Source: Pseudonocardia thermophila
GTDB lineage: Bacteria > Actinomycetota > Actinomycetes > Mycobacteriales > Pseudonocardiaceae
DNA: 64,000 bases
NCBI RefSeq assembly: GCF_900142365.1
Contig: NZ_FRAP01000014.1
Location: 62,001-126,000, forward strand
Direction: 5' to 3'
Under the pieces are notes generated by a model. That model saw only the letters and a list, made by a program, of their open reading frames with translations. It was not told where the DNA came from and did no database searches. How positions within the stretch are numbered: the stretch's first letter is position 1; every line of letters starts with the position of its first letter. Shown here one piece after another: positions 25,551-33,777 of the stretch. The position numbers were made by a program, and so were the translations under genes.

Positions 25551-26446
25551 TCAGACCGGGCAGGTGCCTGGTCCACCGCCCCGCGGGCGAGCCGCGCGAT
25601 CGGCGCCGCCACCTCGGCCACCCGCTCGACGGGCAGCATGTGCCCGGCCCCGGGCAGCACGGTCAGCTGCGCCGACGGCAGGGCCGCGTGGATGCGCCGC
25701 GCCGCCGCCACCGGGGTGAGCCGGTCGCGGGTGCCGACGAGCACCGCGGTCGGGATGTCGGCGAACGTGGCCAGCGCGGCGTCGCGCTCGTGCGCGTCGA
25801 GCGTCGGGCGGAACCCGGCCACGGTCGCTGGCCGGCAGCTCGCGATCACCTCCGCGGTGAGGCGCCGCGCCTGCGCGCTCGGCCGCTCGCCGAGCAGCAG
25901 CCACGACAGCGCCGGAGCCAGGGCCCGCGGGCTGGCCAGCCGCGGCTTGGCCAGCCACCGGGACGAGCCGTAGAGGGCCCGCTCGCCGCGCCTGGCCAGC
26001 GCCGCGGCGCGCTGCGGCAGGCCGAGCGTGGCCTGGGCCAGCCCGCCGGACGCGGTGGCGACCAGTCCGACGCCGCGCACCCGCTCGAACAGCTGCGGGT
26101 GCCGCTCCGCGAGCGCCATCAGCGTCATGCCGCCCATCGAGTGGCCGGCGAGCACCAGCGGACCGTCGGGCGCGAGTGCCGCGATCACCGCGGCGAGGTC
26201 GTCGGCGAGCTGCTCCAGCGTCATCGTCGCGGGATCGACAGCGGCCGAGCGACCGTGCCCGCGGTGGTCGGGCCGCAGCACCCGCACGGGCGCCCTGCCG
26301 GCGACGAGGGCGCGGGTCACCGGGCCCCAGGTGCGACCGTCGAGCGTCCAGCCGTGGCTGAGCACCACCGTGACCGGGGCCGGGTCCCGGCCGTCGATCT
26401 CGACGTGCAGGGGTGCGCCGTCGGCCCCCGCCACCGTGCGTCCCAC
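25538..26446 (-). CDS. Alpha/beta-hydrolase next to an AurF-like oxygenase
   Basis: A 302-aa alpha/beta-hydrolase. SHGWTLDGRTW forms the oxyanion region, LAGHSMGGMTLMALAERHP the nucleophile elbow, VGTRDRLTP the acid turn and LPGAGHMLP the catalytic His. It lies 12 bp downstream of the diiron oxygenase gene on the same strand, so the two are very likely one transcript and one pathway. The substrate is unknown; an ester or lactone produced by or fed to the oxygenase is a guess. Its 3' end overlaps the convergent TetR gene by 13 bp. Confidence 0.85.
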   Translation of the reverse strand: MGRTVAGADGAPLHVEIDGRDPAPVTVVLSHGWTLDGRTWGPVTRALVAGRAPVRVLRPDHRGHGRSAAVDPATMTLEQLADDLAAVIAALAPDGPLVLAGHSMGGMTLMALAERHPQLFERVRGVGLVATASGGLAQATLGLPQRAAALARRGERALYGSSRWLAKPRLASPRALAPALSWLLLGERPSAQARRLTAEVIASCRPATVAGFRPTLDAHERDAALATFADIPTAVLVGTRDRLTPVAAARRIHAALPSAQLTVLPGAGHMLPVERVAEVAAPIARLARGAVDQAPARSDQPA

Positions 26447-26458
26447 GGTTCCTCCTGA

Positions 26459-27364
26459 TCAGATGAGGTGTGCGCGCCGCCAGAGGATCTCGGTCGGGCC
26501 GCCGATGAGCCCCTGCTCGCGCAGGAACGGCACCAGCTTGCGAGCCGACCAGCGCAGTGTCTCGTGGTAGTGCGGGTTCGCCAGCGCCGTCCTCCGGCCG
26601 ACGGCGGGTTCGATGCCCACGGACGCGTAGACGTTCGGGTGGACGAGGTCGTGCGCCACGACGTGGGCGATGCGCGCGGTGAGGTAGCGGGCCAGCGCCC
26701 GCTGGGCGGCGTTGACCCCCGGCATGATCCGCATCAGCTCCTCGCGGGCGTAGCGGACGTGCCGCGCCTCCTCGGTGACGTGCACCTTGTTGACCATGCG
26801 GGTGAGCGGCTGCACGGTCTCGTCCCGCATGGCCTCGCGCTGCAGCTGGTCGAGGATCTCCTCGACGAACAGCGTGCCGGCGAACATCGCCGGGCCGTAG
26901 CCGATGGTCTTGAACAGCCTGCCCAGCTCGTGGGTGATCCGGCGCGGGCGGTAGTCGGGCACGCCGAGGCGCTCGTTGAGCCTGCCGAACATCACCGAGT
27001 GCCGGCACTCGTCGGCGATCTCGGTGAGCGCGTACTGGATGTGCTTGCTGCGCGGATCGCGGTCGTAGGCGTAGCGCAGCAGCATCTGCATGAGGATGAT
27101 CTCGAACCACAGCCCGATGCGGGCGACGCTGCACAGCTCGTGCAGCGAGAGGGTGCGGCGCTGCTCCTCGGTCAGGCCGGCCCACAGCTCGGTGCCGTAG
27201 AGCGAGATCCGGTGCTGCGGGATGCCCCAGAGGCCCTCGACGAGCGGGGCGTCCCAGTCGATGTCGATCGACGGCTCGTAGGAGCGCTCGAGGGAGGAGC
27301 GGAGCAGCCGTTCCGCGGTGGTCTCCCGGTCCTGCACCTTCGCCGATCCTGCGGCTGCGCTCAT
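26459..27364 (-). CDS. AurF-like diiron oxygenase
   Basis: A 301-aa helical protein of the AurF (p-aminobenzoate N-oxygenase) diiron family. Carboxylate/His ligand motifs are ALTEIADECRHSVMFGRL, LFVEEILDQLQRE and VTEEARHVRYAREEL. Family enzymes use dioxygen at a mu-oxo diiron centre for N-oxygenation or hydroxylation of small molecules. The ATG at 27364 has a strong AAGGAGGA ribosome binding site at 27371-27378. It is transcribed divergently from a TetR gene, with two matching 21-bp operator-like sites in the gap. The substrate is unknown. Confidence 0.85.
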   Translation of the reverse strand: MSAAAGSAKVQDRETTAERLLRSSLERSYEPSIDIDWDAPLVEGLWGIPQHRISLYGTELWAGLTEEQRRTLSLHELCSVARIGLWFEIILMQMLLRYAYDRDPRSKHIQYALTEIADECRHSVMFGRLNERLGVPDYRPRRITHELGRLFKTIGYGPAMFAGTLFVEEILDQLQREAMRDETVQPLTRMVNKVHVTEEARHVRYAREELMRIMPGVNAAQRALARYLTARIAHVVAHDLVHPNVYASVGIEPAVGRRTALANPHYHETLRWSARKLVPFLREQGLIGGPTEILWRRAHLI

Positions 27365-27408
27365 CGGCGTTCCTCCTTCCGAGGCCGGCACCACCGGCGG
27401 ACATCGCT

Positions 27409-27429
27409 GTAACCGCCGGTAACTGTTAC
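27409..27429. promoter_or_regulatory. Operator-like site 1 (AurF side of the divergon)
   Basis: This 21-bp site starts GTAACCGCCGG and ends in the 11-bp palindrome GTAACTGTTAC. It is identical to site 2 at 27511 except for one base. It lies 45 bp upstream of the AurF ATG. The duplicated palindromic design between divergent genes is typical of TetR autoregulation plus control of the neighbouring operon. Confidence 0.75.
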
Positions 27430-27510
27430 CGATGGTACGGTGCCGCGGACCGGGCCGCGCTGTCAAGGACCGCCGGCCATCTCGATACCCGCGACCAGCG
27501 TAGACTTGCT

Positions 27511-27531
27511 GTAACCGGCGGTAACTGTTAC
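27511..27531. promoter_or_regulatory. Operator-like site 2 (TetR side of the divergon)
   Basis: This second 21-bp site starts GTAACCGGCGG and also ends in GTAACTGTTAC. It sits only 9 bp upstream of the GTG of the TetR gene, overlapping the expected ribosome binding region. No Shine-Dalgarno is seen for that gene, so it may be leaderless or poorly translated, and repressor binding here would block it. Centre-to-centre distance to site 1 is 102 bp. Confidence 0.75.
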
Positions 27532-27540
27532 GACTGGCGG

Positions 27541-28224
27541 GTGCCTCCCACGAACACACCGACGGCCCGAGCCGCCCGCCGCGCGGAACGCCGAGCAGAG
27601 ATGGTCCAGGCCGCGGTGCAGGCCATCCGTCGCCACGGTCCGGGGGTGTCCGTCGCCGAGATCGCGGCGGAGGCGGGCATCACCAAGCCCGTCCTCTACC
27701 GGCACTTCACCGATCGCGCCGATCTGCAGCTCGCCGTCGGGCAGGAGGCCGCGGCGATGCTGCTGGCGCGGCTCGAACCAGCGCTGTCCGAGCAGGGGCT
27801 GGAGGCCGCCGCCGCCGATCCGCGGCAGTTCATCGCCGACGTCGTCGACGCGTTCCTCGCCAGCATCGAGGAGGAGCCGCACCTGTGGCGGTTCGTCGTG
27901 CACCCGACGCTGGAGCGCGCCACCGACAGCGTCGTCGAGGACGCGCGCGAGCAGATCGCGCGCATGCTCGCCACCCTCATCGGCGGCCGGCTGCGCCAGC
28001 TGGGCCTGGACTCCGGCGGCGCCGAGGCGTGGGCGCACGGCCTGGTCGGGATGGTGCAGAGCGCGGGCGACTGGTGGCTGGAGCGGCGCACGATGAGCCG
28101 CTCCGCGCTGACCGACTACCTCACGACCCTCATCTGGGGCGGCGTGTCGGGCGTGCTGGGGACCGCCGAACCGGCGTCGATCGCACCCCTGCGCGCCGTG
28201 GGACAGGAGGACGCACGTGGCTGA
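27541..28224 (+). CDS. TetR-family regulator of the AurF divergon
   Basis: A 227-aa TetR protein. The N-terminal helix-turn-helix spans residues about 20-63 (MVQAAVQAIRRHGPGVSVAE, then IAAEAGITKPVLYRHFTDRA) and the helical effector domain follows. GTG at 27541 is the only sensible start, with site 2 immediately upstream. It is divergent from the AurF-hydrolase operon and overlaps the following small gene by 8 bp, so that gene is in its transcript. Autorepression and control of the oxygenase are inferred from the twin operators. Confidence 0.88.
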   Translation: MPPTNTPTARAARRAERRAEMVQAAVQAIRRHGPGVSVAEIAAEAGITKPVLYRHFTDRADLQLAVGQEAAAMLLARLEPALSEQGLEAAAADPRQFIADVVDAFLASIEEEPHLWRFVVHPTLERATDSVVEDAREQIARMLATLIGGRLRQLGLDSGGAEAWAHGLVGMVQSAGDWWLERRTMSRSALTDYLTTLIWGGVSGVLGTAEPASIAPLRAVGQEDARG

Positions 28225-28510
28225 TGCGCACACCGACGGCTGGTCGGGACCGGCCGTCCTCGTCGTGGACGGCGCGGAGATCGCCGTGCACGCCCTGCTG
28301 GACGCGCGCCACGAGCCCGTCGACGGGCGGCTGCACTGGTTCGGCAGGCTGCGCCTCGCCGACGCCCAGGAACGGCCGGACCCGGCCACTGCCGGCGACG
28401 TGGAGCTGCGCACCGGGGACGGCAGCGCACGCGGGCGGCTGGGCGAGGTCGATCTCTGGGGCCGCTACCGGATCACCGGGATCGGGCGGCCGCCGTACCG
28501 GCTGGACTGA
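28217..28510 (+). CDS. DUF4873-like small protein
   Basis: A 97-aa protein matching my memory of DUF4873 proteins: GPAVLVVDGAEIAVHALLDA, then PVDGRLHWFGRL, then LWGRYRITGIGRPPY. In actinobacteria this domain is found alone or fused to flavin monooxygenases. GTG at 28217 has GGACAGGAGG upstream and overlaps the end of the TetR gene by 8 bp. No catalytic residues are apparent. A role linked to the oxygenase operon is only suggested by location. Confidence 0.75.
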   Translation: MADAHTDGWSGPAVLVVDGAEIAVHALLDARHEPVDGRLHWFGRLRLADAQERPDPATAGDVELRTGDGSARGRLGEVDLWGRYRITGIGRPPYRLD

Positions 28511-28565
28511 TGGCGGCTGGACTGCAGCGGCTGAACTGATGGCGACGGACGGTCCCGCGCCGGGC

Positions 28566-28796
28566 TCACTGGACGACGAAGCCGACCTTGCGGATCTCCT
28601 CCGGGGCGATCTCGACGTAGGCGATCTTGTCCGCCCGCACCACGTACCGGCGGCCCTTCTCGTCGGTCAGGCGCAGGACACCCTCGGAGCCGCCCGCGAG
28701 CGCCTCGTCCACCAGCTTCGCGACCTCCTCCGCGGTCTGGTCGCTGGACACCACGAGCTCGCGCGCGCTCTCCGCGATGCCGATCTTGACCTCCAC
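28566..28796 (-). CDS. DUF3107 small conserved protein
   Basis: A 76-aa acidic protein beginning MEVKIGIAESARELVV and ending IAPEEIRKVGFVVQ, matching the DUF3107 family (Rv3208A/TB9.4 in M. tuberculosis). The ATG is preceded by GGAGGTTCCCGGTGGAG-like sequence with a GG-rich Shine-Dalgarno. The function is unknown. The neighbours on both sides (TetR, MiaE-like, helicase) repeat the order of the mycobacterial locus, which supports the assignment. Confidence 0.88.
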   Translation of the reverse strand: MEVKIGIAESARELVVSSDQTAEEVAKLVDEALAGGSEGVLRLTDEKGRRYVVRADKIAYVEIAPEEIRKVGFVVQ

Positions 28797-28918
28797 CGGG
28801 AACCTCCAGGTCGTGAACGTGCGGGACGATCCGTCGTACGCGGGCCAGGCTAGTCGACCCCCGCGGGTGCGGGTGTCCGCCCTCGGTGAACCCGCCGGCG
28901 CGCTGCACCCGCCGTGGT

Positions 28919-29563
28919 TCAGCCGATGCCGAGCTTGGCCATCCGCTTGCCGTGGTTGGACTGCAGCCGCTTGATGAGCGCGGCGAAGTCACCTGAACCG
29001 GAGACGAGCAGCTCCGCCAGCTGGTCCCGCTCGGCCACGATGTGCTGGGCCTGCGTGACGGCCTCACCGAGCAGCCGCCTGCCCCACAGCGCGAGCCGGT
29101 CGCGCACGCGCCGGTCCGCCTCGCAGGCCGCGCGCACCTCCCGCTCCGCGAACGCGCCGTGGCCGGTGTCGGCGAGCACCTGCTGCACCAGCTCACCCGT
29201 CGGCCCGGGCAGCCACGCGGCCAGCTCGGAGTAGAAGTCGGCCGCCAACCCGTCACCGAGGTAGACCTTGACCAGCGACTCCAGCCAGCTGCGCGGCGCG
29301 GTGGAGGCGTGGTAGGCGTCGACCGCGTCCACGAACGGGCGCATCGCGTCCACGACGTCCACGCCCTGCTCGGCCAGCCGGTCCTTGATGAGCCCGAAGT
29401 GCCCCATCTCGGCGGCGGCCATCGTCGCCAGCGCGATGCGGCCCTCCAGCGTCGGAGCGGTCCGGGCGTCCTCGGCGAGGCGGTCGAAGGCCGACAGCTC
29501 GCCGTAGGCGAGCACGCCGAGGAGGTCGACGGATGCCTCGTCGAGGCCGGCTTCGGTGACCAT
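28919..29563 (-). CDS. Ferritin-like MiaE-type protein
   Basis: A 214-aa four-helix ferritin-like protein. Diiron-type ligands appear in the first half, around GELSAFDRLAED and MAAAEMGHFGLIKDRL (ExxH). A third Glu is in AFAEREVRAACEAD. It resembles MiaE-like tRNA-(ms2io6A)-hydroxylase-type proteins (pfam13794) and Rv3210c. Whether actinobacterial members hydroxylate tRNA is not established. It is divergent from the helicase gene and precedes DUF3107 on the same strand. Confidence 0.82.
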   Translation of the reverse strand: MVTEAGLDEASVDLLGVLAYGELSAFDRLAEDARTAPTLEGRIALATMAAAEMGHFGLIKDRLAEQGVDVVDAMRPFVDAVDAYHASTAPRSWLESLVKVYLGDGLAADFYSELAAWLPGPTGELVQQVLADTGHGAFAEREVRAACEADRRVRDRLALWGRRLLGEAVTQAQHIVAERDQLAELLVSGSGDFAALIKRLQSNHGKRMAKLGIG

Positions 29564-29927
29564 GTCCCGGAGCCTAACCCCGGCGCGTCAGCGGGCCGGC
29601 GGATCGGCGGCCACCCCTCCGTGACCAGGAGCGGGCCCTGAACAGGACGGGAATCACGCCGACGCCCTGGCGTGTGCGGTGTCGCCGGACGGCGGTGGGC
29701 GGTACCATGCGATCAGCGCAGCGCCTCACCGGGCGCGCGCCTTACCCGCGGTCACCCGGAGCTCGGTTCCGCTCCAGCCGCAACGACATGGTGCGTGCAG
29801 CGCCTCGTTGGTTCTCCCGCTGCGTAGCGAACGGCGGTCCTGAAGAGCCGGCACCGGCATCTGTGCGCGGAGAGAGGCGATCATCCTGTCCGACGACCTG
29901 AAGAACTCCACAACAGAGCACGAGGCG
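29564..29927 (+). promoter_or_regulatory. Long leader region of the DEAD-box helicase gene
   Basis: A 364-bp gene-free stretch. TACCAT at 29703-29708 fits an actinobacterial -10 element, with a weak TGTCGC-like -35 at 29680-29685. This would leave a leader of about 215 nt. Long leaders are common for cold-inducible DEAD-box helicase genes. GAGAGAGG at 29870-29877 is followed 8 nt later by an in-frame CTG (29886) that could be an upstream start. No protein-coding or tRNA signal is seen otherwise. Confidence 0.35.
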
Positions 29928-31625
29928 GTGGCGCTCGACACCACCGATGAGGGCGCCGAGGAGGCGCGCCCGCTCACGGGCGGCGCCCCGGTCCGCCCCG
30001 ACTCCCCGACCTTCGCCGAGCTTGGTGTCCGCCCCGAGATCGTGCGGGCGCTCGCCGAAGCCGGCATCGAGCGCACCTTCGCGATCCAGGAGCTGACCCT
30101 GCCGCTGGCGCTGGCCGGTGAGGACGTCATCGGCCAGGCCCGCACGGGCATGGGCAAGACGCTCGGGTTCGGCGTGCCGCTGCTGCAGCGGATCGTGCCG
30201 CCTGCCGAGCAGCCCGCGGCCACCCCCGAGGGCGAGGTGGCCGACCGCAGCAAGGACGTGCCGCAGGCGCTGGTCGTGGTGCCCACCCGCGAGCTGTGCG
30301 TGCAGGTGGCCCATGACCTCGCCGACGCCGGCAAGCACCTGGGCATCCGCGTCGTGGCCATCTACGGCGGCCGCGCCTACGAGCCGCAGCTGGCCGCGCT
30401 GCGCAAGGGCGTCGACGTCGTCGTGGGCACCCCGGGCCGGCTGCTCGACCTCGCCGAGCAGCGCCACCTGGTGCTCGGCCGGGTCCGCGAGCTGGTGCTC
30501 GACGAGGCCGACGAGATGCTCGACCTGGGCTTCCTGCCCGATGTCGAGCGCATCATGCGGATGCTGCCGGACGACCGGCACACCATGCTGTTCTCGGCCA
30601 CGATGCCCGGGCCGATCATCCAGCTGTCCCGCACGTTCTTGAACAAGCCCACGCACATCCGGGCCGAGGAGGCTGGGCAGGGCTCCACCCACGAGCACAC
30701 CCGCCAGCTCGTCTACCGCGCGCACGCACTGGACAAGGTCGAGCTGATCTCGCGGGTGCTGCAGGCCGAGGGCCGCGGCCTCACCATGATCTTCACGCGC
30801 ACGAAGCGCACCGCGCAGCGTGTGGCCGACGACCTGGCCGAGCGCGGGTTCGCCGCTGCCGCCGTGCACGGCGACCTGGGCCAGGGCGCCCGCGAGCAGG
30901 CGCTGCGGGCGTTCCGCTCCGGCAAGATCGACGTGCTGGTGGCCACCGACGTCGCCGCCCGCGGCATCGACGTCAACGACGTCACCCATGTGATCAACTA
31001 CCAGTGCCCCGAGGACGCCAAGACCTACGTCCACCGCATCGGCCGCACCGGCCGCGCGGGCAAGGCCGGCGTCGCGATCACGCTCGTCGACTGGGACGAG
31101 CTGCACAAGTGGGCGCTGATCGACGAAGAGCTCGGCCTGGGCATCACCGAGCCGCGCGAGACCTACTCCACCTCGCCGCACCTCTACACCGACCTGGGCA
31201 TCCCCGAGGACGCGGGCGGCCGGCTGCCGCTGGCCAAGCGCACCCGCGCCGGGCTGGACGCCGAGTACGTCGACAGCGAGGGCGACCACCACAGCCGGTC
31301 GAAGCCGCGCAACCGCCGCCGCCGCGAGGAGGAGGTCACGGCGACGCGGCGCCGTCGGGTCCGCACCCGCACCCGCGGCGGGGCCGTGGTCCGCGCCGCT
31401 GACACCGACGGTGCGCCGAGCACGGAGGGCTCTTCCGAGGACCACGAGGCCCGCGAGGCCCGCGTCGTGACCGCCGTGAGCGGTGAGGGCGAGGGATCCG
31501 CCGACGGCGCCCCCCGCCGGCGCCGTCGGCGCGGCGGCCGACGTCGCCGCGGCGAGGGTGCTGCCGAGCAGCGCGTCGGCGGCGAGTCCGGGGCCGACCT
31601 CGGCAGCGACGCCGCCGCCAGCTGA
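29928..31625 (+). CDS. rhlE: DEAD-box RNA helicase (RhlE/DeaD-type)
   Basis: A 565-aa ATP-dependent RNA helicase. In order: Q-motif FAIQELTLPLAL (residues 51-62), motif I ARTGMGKT (71-78), PTRELCVQV, LDEADEMLD, SATMPGP, the Ia/IV region, ATDVAARGIDV and HRIGRTGRAGK. The C-terminal 130 residues are Arg-rich (RNRRRREEE and RRRRRGGRRRRGEG-like), a nucleic-acid-binding tail. GTG at 29928 is used. In-frame sequence extends upstream to CTG 29886 (SDDLKNSTTEHEAV), which looks like native N-terminus, so the true start may be that unusual codon. Equivalent in setting to Rv3211. Confidence 0.93.
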   Translation: MALDTTDEGAEEARPLTGGAPVRPDSPTFAELGVRPEIVRALAEAGIERTFAIQELTLPLALAGEDVIGQARTGMGKTLGFGVPLLQRIVPPAEQPAATPEGEVADRSKDVPQALVVVPTRELCVQVAHDLADAGKHLGIRVVAIYGGRAYEPQLAALRKGVDVVVGTPGRLLDLAEQRHLVLGRVRELVLDEADEMLDLGFLPDVERIMRMLPDDRHTMLFSATMPGPIIQLSRTFLNKPTHIRAEEAGQGSTHEHTRQLVYRAHALDKVELISRVLQAEGRGLTMIFTRTKRTAQRVADDLAERGFAAAAVHGDLGQGAREQALRAFRSGKIDVLVATDVAARGIDVNDVTHVINYQCPEDAKTYVHRIGRTGRAGKAGVAITLVDWDELHKWALIDEELGLGITEPRETYSTSPHLYTDLGIPEDAGGRLPLAKRTRAGLDAEYVDSEGDHHSRSKPRNRRRREEEVTATRRRRVRTRTRGGAVVRAADTDGAPSTEGSSEDHEAREARVVTAVSGEGEGSADGAPRRRRRRGGRRRRGEGAAEQRVGGESGADLGSDAAAS

Positions 31626-31642
31626 GCCACCGGCCGGTTCCG

Positions 31643-32953
31643 GTGCCGACGACGCAGGCCGCGCCTCCGGTGCACCCGCCGGGGAACGGTCCGCGGCGCC
31701 CGGCACCGGAACGGCGCACCCGCGGCGACGTGGTGGCCGCCGTGCTGATCGGCGTGCTCCTGCTCGCTGCCGTCACCCTGTTCGGTGCGTCGAGCGACGC
31801 CGCCCGCACCACGTCGGAGCCCGCCGCCACGCCGATCCCGCCGCCGCCGGCGCAGGCCACGGCCGTCCCCGCGGCGTTCGCCGAGGCCTGGCGGGCCCCG
31901 AGCGACGCGACGGACACCCCGGTCGTGGCCGGCAACGCGGTCGTCACCGGCGACGGGAGCACGGTCAGCGGGCACGTCGCGGCGACCGGGGAGGTCGCCT
32001 GGACCTACGCCCGCGATGTGCCGCTGTGCACCGTCGGGTCCGGGTTCGACGCGCTCGCCGACGCGGCGCGGGTGCTCGCGCTCTACCGCAACGGCGAGTG
32101 GTGCAGCGAGCTGACCGCGCTGCGGCCGGACACCGGCACCCGCGCCGCGGCCCGCAACCCGGACCTGCGCTCCGACACCGCCCTGATCGGCAACGGCACG
32201 CTCGTGGCCGGCACCGGCGTCCGCACGATCGAGGTGATGCGCTACGACCTCGTGCGGACGCTGGAGTACGGGTACCTCGAGGCGCCGGTGAACGAGGGCG
32301 CTCAGCCGCGCCCCACCTGCCTGCACACCAGCGCGCTGCTCGGCCCGGACCAGCTGGCCGTGGTCGAGCGCTGCCCAGGTGAGCCGGCTGACCGGCTCAC
32401 CCTGCTCGATCCCGACGACACCAAGGACGGCAGGCCCGTCGAGCGCTGGTCCGTACCGCTGGCGGCGGCCGGGGCCGGGCTGGTCGCCGTCACCGGGGAC
32501 CGGGTCGCGGTCGTGCTGCCCGGTCCGGCCCGCATCGTCGTGTTCGACGAGGCCGGCACCCAGGTCGCCGCCGTCCCGGTCGACGTGTCCGACGCCGCGC
32601 TCGCCGCGGCTGCGGAACCACCCGCCGGGGTGCCCGCCACCAGCTCGGACGTGCGCCAGCTGACGTGGTGGACCGGCGCCGACACGATCCTGCTCGATCC
32701 CGAGTCACTCATCCCGCTGGCCACGGTCGAGGACACGCTGGGCCCCGGCGTCACCTACGGCGACGCCACGCTCGTGCCCGTCCCGGAGGGGCTCGCGGTG
32801 GTCGGCCGCAGCGGTGCCGGCAGCGATCCGGTGGTGCGCACGATCCCGGTGGCCCGCGCCGACCGCACCGCCCCGGTGCGGCTGGCCACGCAGGGCGCGG
32901 TGCTGGTCGAACAGCGCGGCGACCAGATCGTCGCGCTCGTCCCCGCCCGGTGA
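31643..32953 (+). CDS. Membrane-anchored beta-propeller-like protein (Rv3212-like)
   Basis: A 436-aa protein with a Pro-rich cytosolic N-terminus, one transmembrane helix (residues about 29-49, DVVAAVLIGVLLLAAVTLFG) and a large extracytoplasmic region. The latter has repeated beta-strand units such as VVTGDGSTVSGHVAATGEVA and VAVVLPGPARIVVFDEAGTQ, reminiscent of PQQ-like propellers. Two Cys pairs (LCTVGSG/WCSEL, TCLHT/RCPGE) could form disulfides outside the cell. GTG at 31643 lies 17 bp after the helicase stop, probably co-transcribed. Resembles Rv3212 in order and type; function unknown. Confidence 0.78.
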   Translation: MPTTQAAPPVHPPGNGPRRPAPERRTRGDVVAAVLIGVLLLAAVTLFGASSDAARTTSEPAATPIPPPPAQATAVPAAFAEAWRAPSDATDTPVVAGNAVVTGDGSTVSGHVAATGEVAWTYARDVPLCTVGSGFDALADAARVLALYRNGEWCSELTALRPDTGTRAAARNPDLRSDTALIGNGTLVAGTGVRTIEVMRYDLVRTLEYGYLEAPVNEGAQPRPTCLHTSALLGPDQLAVVERCPGEPADRLTLLDPDDTKDGRPVERWSVPLAAAGAGLVAVTGDRVAVVLPGPARIVVFDEAGTQVAAVPVDVSDAALAAAAEPPAGVPATSSDVRQLTWWTGADTILLDPESLIPLATVEDTLGPGVTYGDATLVPVPEGLAVVGRSGAGSDPVVRTIPVARADRTAPVRLATQGAVLVEQRGDQIVALVPAR

Positions 32954-32984
32954 CGACGCGCGCGCGGTGGGGCACCCTGGCGGC

Positions 32985-33764
32985 GTGACCACCACGACCG
33001 GCTACTTCGCGCCCGGCAGCCCCACGCGGACGGTGATCGGCGATCCGGCCGCTCTCGTCGGCGGGATCAGCGCGCTCTACCTGCAGGCGCTGCACCCGCG
33101 GGCGATGGCGGGAGTGCTGGAGCACTCCAGCTTCCCCGACGAGTTCTGGCCGCGGCTGAACCGCACCATCCAGTACGTCACCGCGCTCGCGTTCGCCGAC
33201 ACCGCCACGGCCGACGAGGCGATCGCCCGGGTGCGCCGCATCCACCGGGCGGTCCGCGGCACCGACCCGGTCACCGGTCGGCCGTACGCAGCGGACGATC
33301 CCGACCTGCTGACCTGGGTGCACGTGTGCGAGGTCAGTTCGTTCAGCACCGCGGTGCGCCGCGTCGGGGCGATCGACGACGCGCAGGTCGATGCGTTCCT
33401 CGCCGAGCAGGTGCGGGCGGCCGAGCTGCTCGGCGCCACCGGCGTGCCGACGAGCCGCGCGGAGGTCGAGGCGTACTTCGGTCGGGTGCGGCCGGAGCTG
33501 GTCGCGAGCCCGATCGCCAAGCAGGCGGCACGTCGGCTGCTCGTGCCGCCGATGCCGTGGCGGGTCGCGCTGTTCACGCCCGCGCGGCCGGCGTGGGCGG
33601 CGCTGGCGAGCATCGCGATCGGGCTGCTACCGGACTGGGCGCGGCGGATGTACGGGATCCCGGTGCTGCCGGGATCGGACCTGGTGACCGATGCGTCCCT
33701 GCGCGCGGTGCGGGCAGCGGCGCTGGCCGCCCGCCGGATCTCCGGCCGCCGCCCGCCGGAGTGA
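32985..33764 (+). CDS. DUF2236 / MpaB-like oxygenase family protein
   Basis: A 259-aa protein of the DUF2236 (rubber oxygenase LcpA / mycophenolic-acid MpaB-like) family. Characteristic pieces are ALYLQALHPRAMAGVLEHS, RIHRAVRGTDPVTGRPYAADD and LLTWVHVCEVSSF. The conserved His residues in LHPRAM, RIHRAV and VHVCE are candidate haem or metal ligands. GTG at 32985 was selected because it begins the conserved region (TTTTGYFAPGSP) 31 bp after the upstream gene. The substrate is unknown. Confidence 0.82.
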   Translation: MTTTTGYFAPGSPTRTVIGDPAALVGGISALYLQALHPRAMAGVLEHSSFPDEFWPRLNRTIQYVTALAFADTATADEAIARVRRIHRAVRGTDPVTGRPYAADDPDLLTWVHVCEVSSFSTAVRRVGAIDDAQVDAFLAEQVRAAELLGATGVPTSRAEVEAYFGRVRPELVASPIAKQAARRLLVPPMPWRVALFTPARPAWAALASIAIGLLPDWARRMYGIPVLPGSDLVTDASLRAVRAAALAARRISGRRPPE

Positions 33765-33777
33765 GGCCACCTCGGGC

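Noticed and set aside
29661-29760. Possible tRNA-like structure in the helicase leader
   Set aside because: No acceptor stem, TTCGAATC-type arm or anticodon loop could be assembled from the sequence.
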